Positions 17,827-26,235 of a stretch of 64,000 nucleotides of DNA are shown piece after piece. The stretch is from Rhodoblastus sp963727035 (GTDB taxonomy: Bacteria > Pseudomonadota > Alphaproteobacteria > Rhizobiales > Beijerinckiaceae). The notes under the pieces are model-generated. The model had not been told where the DNA came from. It did not search any database and saw only the letters and a list, made by a program, of their open reading frames with translations. The position numbers and the translations under genes are program-made. The number at the start of each line of letters is the position of its first letter. Within the stretch, counting starts at the first letter, position 1. The stretch covers positions 310,001 through 374,000 of the forward strand of contig CAVSEY010000006.1 of NCBI GenBank assembly GCA_963727035.1. Reading direction: 5' to 3'.

Positions 17827-18993
17827 ATGAGACGGGCGGCTTGGTTACTCATGGTTTTCGTCGCTGTCGCCGCGTCATTCGCGATGAGGCGGGCGCGCGC
17901 CGATCACGCCGCCGATTTGCGCGCGGTCCTCGCCCAAATCCGGCTGCCGGCGGGTTTTCATATTTCCCTTTACGGCCTTGTTCCCAAGGCGCGCGGCCTC
18001 GCTCTCTCGCCCGATGGGAGAACGCTCATCGTCGGGACCTCGTCCGACAAGGTTTTTCGCGTCGAACTCGGTACGGACCAGGCCCGCGCGATCGCTGCCT
18101 TCGCGCCGGAACAAAAATTGATCCTGCCCACTGGCCCCTGTTTTGCGCCGGACGGGACGCTTTTCCTTGCGACATTCGACCGAATCCTGCGTTTTTCGTC
18201 GCGCCCCGGCGGTTGGGACGAGGATCATCCGCAAGTCATCGTGCCGCGTGGCAAGCTGATTCCGGCCGATGAACAAAGCCAGGGGCACGGAATGCGGGTT
18301 TGCCGAATCGGGCCGGACGGCAAGCTCTATGTCGCCGTCGGCCAGCCGACCAATGTCCCGACCCCGGCGCAGCAGGCCTTGTTCGCGCAATGGGGCATGG
18401 GCGGCGTCCTTCGGTTCGATAAGGGCGGCGGAAACCGTGAAATCTTCGCCAGCGGAATCCGCAACAGCGTCGGCCTGGATTTCGAGCCGCGAACCGGAAT
18501 TTTGTGGTTCACCGACAATCAGGTCGACGCCATGGGCGACGACATTCCGCCCGAGGAGCTGAACCGGGCGTCGCGTTCGGGCTTGAATTTCGGCTTTCCC
18601 TGGTATGGGGGCGGTCATGTGCGAACGAGACAATGGGCGGGCGAAACGCCGCCAGCCGGCGTTGTTTTTCCCGAGCGTGAACTCGACGCCCATGCCGCGG
18701 ATCTCGGCGTGCTTTTCTATCGCGGCAACGCTTTTCCGGAAAAATGGCGCGGCATTTTCATCGCTCAGCACGGCTCATGGAACCGCAGCGTCCCAATCGG
18801 CGCGCGGGTGATTTTTTTGCCCTTCCACGACGGCAGGCCGGGCGCGGAGATTCCCTTTGCCGAGGGCTGGAACCGAGGCGCGACGCCTTATCTCGGACGC
18901 CCGGTCGCGCTTGCGGAGTTAGCGGACGGCTCGCTGATCGTTTCCGACGACCAGGAAGGCGCGCTCTACCGAATCTCTTACGACGGCAAATAG
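17827..18993 (+). CDS. Sorbosone dehydrogenase-like (PQQ-type) beta-propeller protein
   Basis: 388 residues with an N-terminal signal peptide (WLLMVFVAVAASFA). The body is a six-bladed propeller with ARGLALSPDGRTLIVGTS, PTGPCFAPDGTLFLA, KLYVAVGQPTNVP and GIFIAQHGSWNRSVPIG, all characteristic of the soluble glucose/sorbosone dehydrogenase (GSDH) family. The periplasmic location is inferred. Real substrates in this subgroup are mostly unknown, and PQQ binding is assumed from family. It is followed by an ABC exporter pair. Confidence 0.85.
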   Translation: MRRAAWLLMVFVAVAASFAMRRARADHAADLRAVLAQIRLPAGFHISLYGLVPKARGLALSPDGRTLIVGTSSDKVFRVELGTDQARAIAAFAPEQKLILPTGPCFAPDGTLFLATFDRILRFSSRPGGWDEDHPQVIVPRGKLIPADEQSQGHGMRVCRIGPDGKLYVAVGQPTNVPTPAQQALFAQWGMGGVLRFDKGGGNREIFASGIRNSVGLDFEPRTGILWFTDNQVDAMGDDIPPEELNRASRSGLNFGFPWYGGGHVRTRQWAGETPPAGVVFPERELDAHAADLGVLFYRGNAFPEKWRGIFIAQHGSWNRSVPIGARVIFLPFHDGRPGAEIPFAEGWNRGATPYLGRPVALAELADGSLIVSDDQEGALYRISYDGK

Positions 18994-19069
18994 GGCCTTG
19001 CCTCGCGGCAATTGGCGCTTCCCCGCTTTCGTGCCACAAGGGTCGGCAGGCAAAGGAGGCGCGACACGC

Positions 19070-20002
19070 TTGGACCCGGTTCTGTCCATCGAAAAGCTGA
19101 AGAAGACCTATGACAACGGCTTCGTCGCGCTGACAGGCGTCGACCTCGCGATAGGCCGCGGCGAAATCTTCGCTTTGCTGGGGCCGAACGGCGCAGGAAA
19201 AACGACCCTGATCGGAATTATCTGCGGATTGGTGCGCGCCAGTTCCGGCAAAGTGACGGTGGACGGCTTCGATATCGCGGAAGATTATCGCGCGGCGCGG
19301 CAAAAAATCGGCCTGGTGCCGCAGGAGCTGTCGGTCAATGTCTTTGAAACGGTCTGGGACAGCGTGACCTTTTCGCGCGGGCTGTTCGGGAAAAAGCCCG
19401 ATCCCGCGCATCTCGAAAAAGTGCTGCGGGCGCTTTCTTTGTGGGACAGGAAGGACTCGGCCATCCGCGCCTTGTCCGGCGGCATGAAAAGGCGCGTGCT
19501 GATCGCCAAGGCCCTCGCCCACGAGCCGGAAATCCTGTTCCTCGACGAACCGACCGCGGGCGTGGATGTCGAATTGCGCCGCGACATGTGGGCGATGGTG
19601 CGTAAATTGCGCGAGAGCGGCGTCACCATCATCCTCACTACCCATTATATCGAGGAAGCCGAGGATATGGCCGACCGGATCGCGGTGATCAACAAGGGCG
19701 CGATCATCCTGGTCGAGGAAAAGCGCGCCCTGATGCGCCGTCTCGGTCAGACCCGCGTCAGCATCGCCTTGACCGAGCGGCTCGAAAAAATTCCGGACGG
19801 CCTGTTCGACCGGCCGTTGACCTTGTCGCCCGATGGGGCGAGCCTCGCTTTCACCCAGACGGGCGAGAGCGAAGCGCGCGACGACAGCCTCGCGCGGCTT
19901 TTGAAAAATCTCGTCGCGCGCGACATAGATTTTTCCTCGGTCCAGTCGAACCAATCCTCGCTTGAGGATATTTTTATCGATCTCGTGGGCAAAAGCCGAT
20001 GA
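19070..20002 (+). CDS. ABC transporter ATP-binding protein (ABC-2 type, YadG-like)
   Basis: 310 residues if started at TTG 19070, ten bases after AAAGGAGG; no ATG lies nearby in frame. Walker A is GPNGAGKTT, the signature is LSGGMKRRV, and Walker B is ILFLDEPTAGVD, with the H-loop in ILTTHYIEEAEDM. It partners the permease whose start overlaps its stop as ATGA. YadG/NodI-type systems export lipids, polysaccharide precursors or drugs; the substrate here is unknown. Confidence 0.93.
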   Translation: MDPVLSIEKLKKTYDNGFVALTGVDLAIGRGEIFALLGPNGAGKTTLIGIICGLVRASSGKVTVDGFDIAEDYRAARQKIGLVPQELSVNVFETVWDSVTFSRGLFGKKPDPAHLEKVLRALSLWDRKDSAIRALSGGMKRRVLIAKALAHEPEILFLDEPTAGVDVELRRDMWAMVRKLRESGVTIILTTHYIEEAEDMADRIAVINKGAIILVEEKRALMRRLGQTRVSIALTERLEKIPDGLFDRPLTLSPDGASLAFTQTGESEARDDSLARLLKNLVARDIDFSSVQSNQSSLEDIFIDLVGKSR

Positions 20003-20760
20003 ATTTCCAAGCCGTGCGCGCCATTTACCTGTTCGAACTCGCGCGCTCGCGGCGCACCCTGTTCCAGAGCATCGCCGCGCCTGTGCTGTCCACGACGCTG
20101 TACTTCGTCGTCTTCGGCTCGGCGATCGGCTCGCGGATGCAGCCGATCAACGGCGTGAGCTATGCCGCCTTTATCGTGCCGGGCTTGATTCTCCTCAGCG
20201 TACTGACCGAAAGCGTCTCGAACGCCTCGTTCGGCATTTATCTGCCGCGCTTCACCGGCACGATCTACGAAATCCTCTCCGCCCCGCTCTCGGCCTTCGA
20301 GGTTCTGCTCGGCTTTGTCGGCGCGGCGGCGACCAAATCCGTGATCCTGGGCTCGATCATTTTCCTCACCGCCAGGCTGTTCGTTTCCTTCGACCTCGTT
20401 CATCCTTTTTGGGCGCTGGGCTTTCTTGCGCTGATCTCGGTCACTTTCGCCTTGTTCGGATTCATTCTCGGGCTTTGGGCGGATGGGTTCGAGAAACTGC
20501 AGATCATTCCGCTGATGGTGATCTCTCCGCTGACTTTCCTCGGAGGCACTTTCTATTCCATCGACATGCTGCCGTCGTTCTGGCGCAAGGTCGCCTTGTT
20601 CAACCCGATCGTCTATCTGATCGACGGCTTCCGCTGGACTTTCTACGATTTCGCCTCGGTGCGGCCTCTGATCAGTTTCAGCACGACCATGGTCATGCTT
20701 GTCGCCTGCGTCGCAGTCGTCGTCTGGATTTTCAGGACGGGCTATCGGCTGCGCAGCTGA
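19999..20760 (+). CDS. ABC-2 type permease (YadH-like)
   Basis: 253 residues with six hydrophobic segments, typical of the ABC-2 fold. It includes the C-terminal family signature PLTFLGGTFYSIDMLPSFW followed by FNPIVYLIDGFRWTFYD. The ATGA overlap with the ATPase gene shows translational coupling. It forms the membrane part of the exporter encoded at 19070-20760. Substrate is unknown. Confidence 0.93.
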   Translation: MNFQAVRAIYLFELARSRRTLFQSIAAPVLSTTLYFVVFGSAIGSRMQPINGVSYAAFIVPGLILLSVLTESVSNASFGIYLPRFTGTIYEILSAPLSAFEVLLGFVGAAATKSVILGSIIFLTARLFVSFDLVHPFWALGFLALISVTFALFGFILGLWADGFEKLQIIPLMVISPLTFLGGTFYSIDMLPSFWRKVALFNPIVYLIDGFRWTFYDFASVRPLISFSTTMVMLVACVAVVVWIFRTGYRLRS

Positions 20761-20838
20761 AGCACCGCCTGAACGTCGACCCATGCGCCGGCCAAAAAGT
20801 CGTGGCGGCGCGGCAGGCGCCAGCGCGCGATGACCTTG

Positions 20839-21096
20839 TCAGTTCCGCGCCGCGCTCGACGCCTGATGACGGTAATGATGGCGGCGCCCGCCGCAACCGC
20901 CCTTCAGGCTGCAATTGATATTCGGACCGGCCGAATAACCGATCACGCCGCCCGCGACGAGTCCAACCGGGCCGAGAACCAGCGCGCCGGCGCCGGCGCC
21001 GAGGACGCCGTCGATAACCCGATCATCAGCGTAGGCTGAGCCGCTTGCCAGTGAAAAGCCCAGGACGAGAGCAGCAACCGCGAACTTATTGACCAT
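20839..21096 (-). CDS. Small secreted glycine-zipper protein, 85 aa
   Basis: From ATG 21096 (AAGGGG upstream) the protein starts MVNKFAVAALVLGFSLASG with a signal peptide ending near SAYA. The mature part has a glycine-rich GVLGAGAGALVLGPVGLVAGG segment resembling a glycine zipper, and ends in a basic His/Arg tail (GCGGRRHHYRHQ). It probably resides in the envelope. Function is not known. Confidence 0.75.
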   Translation of the reverse strand: MVNKFAVAALVLGFSLASGSAYADDRVIDGVLGAGAGALVLGPVGLVAGGVIGYSAGPNINCSLKGGCGGRRHHYRHQASSAARN

Positions 21097-21156
21097 ATAA
21101 CGATTCCCCTTGTCGCCTCCAGACACGCGATCAAAAAGGTCAAAATAAGGCAGGTC

Positions 21157-22329
21157 TCAGGCCGCGAGATCGGCCACCACCGCGTCGAGCACCGGAAAAC
21201 CTTCCGAGGTGACGCGAATCCGACCCTGGCGCGTATATTCGACCATCCCGTTGGCGATCAGGTCGGCGACGCGCGAGGCCTCAAATCTTTTGCCGGTGAG
21301 CGCCTGGAAACGCGTCGGGTCGATTCCCTCGGTGAGGCGCAGGCCCATCAGCAGGAATTCGTCGCCCTGCTCCTCGATCGACAGAGCCTCGTCCTCGATT
21401 AGGCCTGTCCCTTCGCTCTCGACCACGGTGAGCCACATTTCCGGATGCGGTTCGGTAGCGTGCGCCCGCCGTCCGCCCTTGGCCGAGACAACGCGGCCAT
21501 GTGCGCCGGGTCCGACGCCGACATATTCGCCATAGCGCCAATAAATCAGATTATGCCGGCTCTCGCAGCCTGGGCGCGCGTGATTGGAGATTTCATAGGC
21601 CGGCAGCCCGGCCTTTTCGGTCAGCTCCTGCGTCACGTCCCACAGGTCGCGGGCGACGTCGGCCTTCGGAATCTTGAGTTTTCCGGCGCGGGAGAGCTGC
21701 TCGAACATCGTGTCCGGCTCAATGGTGAGCTGGTAGAGCGACAGATGTTCCGGCGCGCGGGCGAGCGCCTCTTTCAGTTCGCTCGCCCAGGCTTTTGGCG
21801 TCTGGCCGGGGCGGGCGTAGATCAGGTCGAAGGAGGTCCGGTCGAAAGTCGCGGCGGCGATGTCGAGGGCGCGCATGGCTTCCTCGACATTATGCATGCG
21901 GCCGAGCAATTTCAGATCGGCGTCATTGAACGCCTGGACGCCGAGCGAAACCCGGTTGACCCCCGCTTCGCGATAGCCCCGGAACCGCCCGGCCTCGACG
22001 CTGGTCGGATTGGCCTCAAGCGTGATCTCGGCTTTTGGATCGAGCTTCCATGACTTGCCGATCGTCTCGATGATTGCCGCGACGGTCGCTGGCGCCATCA
22101 GCGAGGGCGTGCCGCCGCCGAAGAAGATCGAGCGCACGGTCCGGCCCTGGGTCAAGGCGGCGCGCTGCTTGAGTTCGGTCCGGATCGCGGCCAGATAACG
22201 CTCTTCCTCGAATCCGCCGCGCCGGACATGACTGTTGAAGTCGCAATAAGGGCACTTCGACAGGCAGAACGGCCAATGGACGTAAACGCCAAAGCCGGGA
22301 TCGGGAATCATGGGAGCAATGCTGGCCAT
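21157..22329 (-). CDS. hemW: HemW-like radical SAM heme chaperone
   Basis: 390 residues with the radical SAM cluster motif C-x3-C-x2-C in CLSKCPYCDFNSH. The family GGTPSLM loop and NRVSLGVQAF segment are present, as is the C-terminal HemN_C domain. HemW inserts heme into respiratory proteins and is not a true coproporphyrinogen oxidase. It is third in rph-rdgB-hemW, 53 bases after rdgB. An internal Met seven codons in (MIPDPGFG) is an alternative start. Confidence 0.92.
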   Translation of the reverse strand: MASIAPMIPDPGFGVYVHWPFCLSKCPYCDFNSHVRRGGFEEERYLAAIRTELKQRAALTQGRTVRSIFFGGGTPSLMAPATVAAIIETIGKSWKLDPKAEITLEANPTSVEAGRFRGYREAGVNRVSLGVQAFNDADLKLLGRMHNVEEAMRALDIAAATFDRTSFDLIYARPGQTPKAWASELKEALARAPEHLSLYQLTIEPDTMFEQLSRAGKLKIPKADVARDLWDVTQELTEKAGLPAYEISNHARPGCESRHNLIYWRYGEYVGVGPGAHGRVVSAKGGRRAHATEPHPEMWLTVVESEGTGLIEDEALSIEEQGDEFLLMGLRLTEGIDPTRFQALTGKRFEASRVADLIANGMVEYTRQGRIRVTSEGFPVLDAVVADLAA

Positions 22330-22382
22330 GGGTCCTTATGCCATTTCCGGAATTTTCCGTCACGCCGCGCTTAACGAAATCT

Positions 22383-23021
22383 TCAGCTTAATGACGACGG
22401 GGTTAACAAGGCCCGCGCGAGCATCTGGAACGCCCGCGCCCGGTGCGATAGCGCCTCCGATCCATCGGCCGGGACGCCATGTTTTTCCTCGGCGCTCATT
22501 TCGCCGAAGGTTCGCGCGTGGCCGTCCGGCGTAAAGCAGGGATCGTAGCCGAACCCCCGGCTTCCCCGGGTCGGAAAGGTCAGATCGCCGAAAACCTTGC
22601 CCTCGAACAATTCCTCCGCACCATCCGGCCAGGCGACGGCCAGAGCCGAGACGAAATAGGCGCGGCGAGAGAGCGAACCGGATTTTGCCACCTCCTGCGC
22701 GATCCGCGCCATGGCGGTGGCGAAATCCTTCGTCTCGCCCGCCCAGCGCGCCGAATAAACGCCGGGCGCGCCGCCGAGCGCCTCGACGCACAGGCCGGAA
22801 TCGTCGGCGAGCGCGGGAAGGCCCGCGCCTTTGGCCGCCGCGCGCGCCTTGATCAAGGCGTTGGCGGCGAAATCTGCGCCGGTTTCCTCCGGTTCGGGCA
22901 GGCCAAGTTCGCCCACGGAGGTCGCCTCGATCCCGTAAGGCGCAAGCAATTCGCGCATTTCGCGCAATTTGCCCGGATTATGGGTGGCGATGACGATTTT
23001 GCCCTCAAGTTTACGGGTCAC
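22383..23021 (-). CDS. rdgB: RdgB/HAM1 non-canonical purine NTP pyrophosphatase
   Basis: 212 residues. It hydrolyses dITP, XTP and ITP to protect DNA and RNA. Family motifs: IVIATHNPGKLREM at the N-terminus, LADDSGLCVEALGGAPGVYSA, and GFGYDPCFTPDG. The GTG start at 23021 overlaps the rph stop, so the two are translationally coupled. Confidence 0.95.
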   Translation of the reverse strand: MTRKLEGKIVIATHNPGKLREMRELLAPYGIEATSVGELGLPEPEETGADFAANALIKARAAAKGAGLPALADDSGLCVEALGGAPGVYSARWAGETKDFATAMARIAQEVAKSGSLSRRAYFVSALAVAWPDGAEELFEGKVFGDLTFPTRGSRGFGYDPCFTPDGHARTFGEMSAEEKHGVPADGSEALSHRARAFQMLARALLTPSSLS

Positions 23022-23728
23022 GCTTCGATCGCCTGTTTCTGCAATTCAACCAGATGCTTGATGCCGCCGCGCGCGAGACCAAGCAGTTTCGTCAGTTCAT
23101 CTTCAGAAAAAACCGCGCCTTCCGCGGTCGCCTGGACTTCGACCAATCCGCCCGAACCTGTGATGACGAAATTACCGTCAGTGTGGGCGGCCGAATCCTC
23201 GGCATAATCGAGATCGAGCACCGGGACGGCTTGATAGATGCCGCAGGACACCGCGGCGACATGGTCGGTCAACGGCATGTCCTTGATCATCGAGCGGCCG
23301 CGCATCCATTTCAGGCAATCGTGCAGCGCGACCCAGGCGCCGGTGATCGAGGCGGTGCGAGTGCCGCCGTCCGCCTGCAGCACGTCGCAATCGACGGTGA
23401 TCTGTCGTTCGCCAAGCGCCTGGAGATTGGTCACAGCGCGCAACGAGCGCCCGATCAGGCGTTGGATCTCCTGGGTGCGCCCGGACGGTTTGGATGTCTC
23501 GCGCCTGGTGCGGGTGTGGGTCGCGCGCGGCAGCATGGCGTATTCCGCAGTGACCCAGCCTTTTCCCTGACCGCGCAGCCACATCGGCGGCTTGTCCTCG
23601 AGCGAGGCCGTGCAAAGCACATGCGTTTCGCCGAATTTCACGAGGCATGAGCCTTCGGCGTAACGAGCGACGTTGCGCTGAAGCGAAACGGGACGCATCG
23701 CGTCGGGCGCGCGGTTGGATGGGCGCAT
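23018..23728 (-). CDS. rph: Ribonuclease PH
   Basis: 236 residues; phosphorolytic 3'-end trimming of tRNA precursors. The signature region reads GKGWVTAEYAMLPRATHTR with RTQEIQRLIGRSLR after it, and the catalytic DCDVLQADGGTRTASI is intact. The start ATG 23728 follows AGGAGA. It is the first gene of rph-rdgB-hemW. The divergent hrcA often seen beside rph is absent; an IS66 remnant lies there instead. Confidence 0.96.
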   Translation of the reverse strand: MRPSNRAPDAMRPVSLQRNVARYAEGSCLVKFGETHVLCTASLEDKPPMWLRGQGKGWVTAEYAMLPRATHTRTRRETSKPSGRTQEIQRLIGRSLRAVTNLQALGERQITVDCDVLQADGGTRTASITGAWVALHDCLKWMRGRSMIKDMPLTDHVAAVSCGIYQAVPVLDLDYAEDSAAHTDGNFVITGSGGLVEVQATAEGAVFSEDELTKLLGLARGGIKHLVELQKQAIEA

Positions 23729-23869
23729 TTTTTCTCCTGGGTTGTCGGCCTCGCTTTTAGTCCGTTGCCGGCGGCGCGCAAGGGGGAGCGCGCGGGCGAT
23801 CGGTCAAGCGGCCGAGATTTGATACATACTGAACACGAGATTGCTGCTCCCTGGCGATCGGTCGAGCCT

Positions 23870-24650
23870 ACCGCGGGTGATTGGTTGGATGACGAAAAGC
23901 AGAGCATCGTCGCCGAAACCTTGAGGAAGGAGAGCCGGTCGCGCGGCGAGGCGATCTCAACGCCAATCTCTTGTCCACATGGCGGCGGCAAGTCAGTGCG
24001 ATAGCGGTCGGAGGTGACGAGCTGACGCGGTTATTGCCCGGAGATCAGGACGGAGTCTGCGTTCGGCAGACCAGCTGGGGAGAGGCCGGGGTATGGAGAT
24101 AGTTCTCGCTGAGGAGGCGACAGGGGATCATCCTTGGCCTTGACGTCGATACGACGGTGCTGACGCGGCTTTTGCAGGCGCTGGCGCAGCGATGATTCCC
24201 GTTCCTTCCGGCGTCTGGGTCTGGATTGCGGCCTGGCTCCATCGATATGCGGAGCGGCATGAATGGTCTGGCGCTTCAAGTGCGACGGACCCTCGATCGC
24301 GATCCGAACCCCGGCGACATTTTCGCCTTCCGTGGCCGTCGCGGCGATCTCCATGACATTCCCGACGACGTCCCAGAGCCAAGAGTGGCGCTGTTCGCCA
24401 AGCGCGGCCGGCGCATGGTCGCGGAGGCCGACGCAGCTGCGGCGAAGGCCAAGGAGCCGAGTGATGAAACCCAGATCTTCCATCCCGCCGCTCGCCCTGG
24501 AAGCGGGTCGCCGGATCGGCGCGCTATTCGCCATTGAACGGGAAATCAACGGCCTGAGCGCCAACCATCCAGTTCGAAAGCTCGAAGAGCTCCTCCCCTG
24601 GAATTGGAAGCCGCAGAGCGAAACGGCTGAAGCGGATACCCGAGGACTGT
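23870..24650 (+). mobile_element. Degenerate IS66-family element (tnpA, tnpB, tnpC remnants)
   Basis: Three eroded genes in IS66 order. The tnpA remnant shows DDEKQSIVAETL, then in a shifted frame NANLLSTWRRQVSA, ending about 24194. The tnpB remnant begins at ATG 24192, overlapping the tnpA stop as ATGA, with MIPVPSGVWVWIAA. It then shifts frame into IDMRSGMNGLALQVRRTL and GDIFAFRGRRGDL. The tnpC remnant keeps PLALEAGRRIGALFAIEREI fused to the C-terminal HPVRKLEELLPWNW, so most of the gene is deleted. No terminal repeats were recognised. The element cannot encode a working transposase. Confidence 0.85.
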
Positions 24651-24659
24651 AGTTTATAC

Positions 24660-25262
24660 TTGTGCCGCCCGAAAGTTCAGCCCAAGCGCCCCGGGTTTTT
24701 GACGCCGCCGCGAATGCCGGACGTCAGAAAAGAACCATTGACGGCGTTGCGGAGAGCGACGGACGCGAAGCCACAAGCCTTCTTCGGCGTAGCGATTGAA
24801 TATAAATAATATGATGACACACGATGAATATCGCCTTGATCGTCAAATTTACGCAATAAGACGTCAGCTTATATTTGCAATATCAGAGTCTAATTATCAC
24901 GAGCCCTATATATACTTAATATATTCCAAACGAGTATCTAAATTATGCAGACGCCTACCTGTTGCGCACGGGTTGTGCAAAGCGTGTGCATATTGATTTA
25001 ATACGATGCGATACTTTCTAGTAGCCACGTTAGTCATGCGACTTGCGGAAATTACGTAAAGAATTTTTTTGTCAGCGTTGAGCGCGTATGCTCGGACGAT
25101 TTTTTTTCGTTACAGGGCAATCGGTTAGGCGATTTCTGGCGATCGGCCGACCATGACGCAGCGTCTATGGTAAATATGTTTTGTGCGAGTCACATTCGCA
25201 TTTTCGCTTGTCTTGGTTTTCGTTTCGAGTTACCTAACGGCATGCCGTAGGGAAGCGGCAAT
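24660..25262. other. AT-rich intergenic tract before the accessory island
   Basis: About 600 bases between the IS66 remnant and the first island gene. By direct count 24841-24960 is about 34% GC, far below its neighbours. It contains runs such as TATATATACTTAATATATT. A 66-codon open frame at 24796-24996 (starting TTG, no ribosome site) is not convincing. The tract could hold promoters for the island or be residual foreign DNA. No RNA gene was recognised. Confidence 0.6.
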
Positions 25263-25292
25263 TTGATTTCAAGCAGGCCTTGGGCTTTTTTC

Positions 25293-26189
25293 GTGGGGGT
25301 TGAAGTGGGCGCAGCTGATGTCAGAGAACGGGAGGCTACGGTCAATGTTGATCGTGGGCTTTTTGTTCTCCGGTACGCGTCCGGCGCGCCCTTTGGTTCG
25401 TCTCCGATGGCGATGCTCAGGGCGGAGAGCGGCTCCGAGGCTGCTGTCGAGATTTTGTCGGCGCCGGGCCTTGTCAATGGCTTTCTGGCGAAACCAGGTG
25501 ATTGCGCGGTAATTCGCGCCGAACAGCCGACTGTGCTTATCCTAAAAATAAAGAGTCAAGGAGTCGACGGTTCGCTTGAGGCGTCTTTTCGCGTCGAGCC
25601 GATCTCGGCGTCGGGCGCTTCCGGCGGTGTGATGGCTTTGGGGCAAAGCGGTGCTGATACGGCGGGCGAGTCCTCATTCAAGCTTGTCGCACACGTCGCG
25701 CGGCGGGGCGATGTCGCGGTCGATCCAGGTGTTTGGGTCGCCGGTCCGGATGCGCCGGCGGCGATCGAGGCCGTCGGCATTCGTGGTCCGCTGCCGTCGG
25801 GCGTCGGAATCGAACTTCAGCCGCTTGCCGGGACCAATCCGCCACGATGGTTCGATTGGGCTCCGTCCGGAGCGTTCGTTGGGAGCCGGGGTCGCGCGCT
25901 CCCGCTTGCCGGACTGCGCATGCGCCTGACCGGGCCCCAGAGCGCCGGCGCGCGGCTTATGGTCGACGCCCTGTTTCTCGGCTCGCCGATCATGAGCCAA
26001 GAGGGTCGCGAAGTGGAAATCGTCGGACCTGCGGGCAATGAGCCGCTGGTTGGCCTTCGGGTTGGTCTCGTCATGGAGACGGGTCGGCAAGAAGGCGCCG
26101 TTCACGCGCCGGCTTCGGTTGAAGCCGATCCGACGGAGCGGCCGAAGGGAAGCCGAATGCGGGTGTTCCGCGCGGCCGAGAGTGTGTGA
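25293..26189 (+). CDS. Hypothetical protein heading the secreted-protein/glycosylation island
   Basis: About 298 residues if started at GTG 25293; the frame extends to a TTG at 25263, and the true start is uncertain. The protein has alternating beta-like segments (LFVLRYASGAPFGSSPMAML, PTVLILKIKSQG) and an Arg/Gly-rich central part with WAPSGAFVGSRGRALPLAGLR. It has no obvious signal peptide or membrane helix and ends GSRMRVFRAAESV. I do not recognise the family. It lies 46 bases upstream of the repeat protein on the same strand, so the two are probably cotranscribed and may be functionally linked. Confidence 0.65.
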   Translation: MGVEVGAADVREREATVNVDRGLFVLRYASGAPFGSSPMAMLRAESGSEAAVEILSAPGLVNGFLAKPGDCAVIRAEQPTVLILKIKSQGVDGSLEASFRVEPISASGASGGVMALGQSGADTAGESSFKLVAHVARRGDVAVDPGVWVAGPDAPAAIEAVGIRGPLPSGVGIELQPLAGTNPPRWFDWAPSGAFVGSRGRALPLAGLRMRLTGPQSAGARLMVDALFLGSPIMSQEGREVEIVGPAGNEPLVGLRVGLVMETGRQEGAVHAPASVEADPTERPKGSRMRVFRAAESV

Positions 26190-26235
26190 CGAGCATATTT
26201 TGGGTGAGAGCATATAGAAATCAAAGGGGCTGCAA

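Noticed and set aside
24031..24564. Reverse frame over the IS66 remnant
   Set aside because: The forward strand clearly matches tnpA, tnpB and tnpC fragments; the reverse frame has no similarity or ribosome site.
24796..24996. 66-codon frame in the AT-rich tract
   Set aside because: TTG start without ribosome site, no recognisable protein features, and random frames are common in AT-rich DNA of this length.
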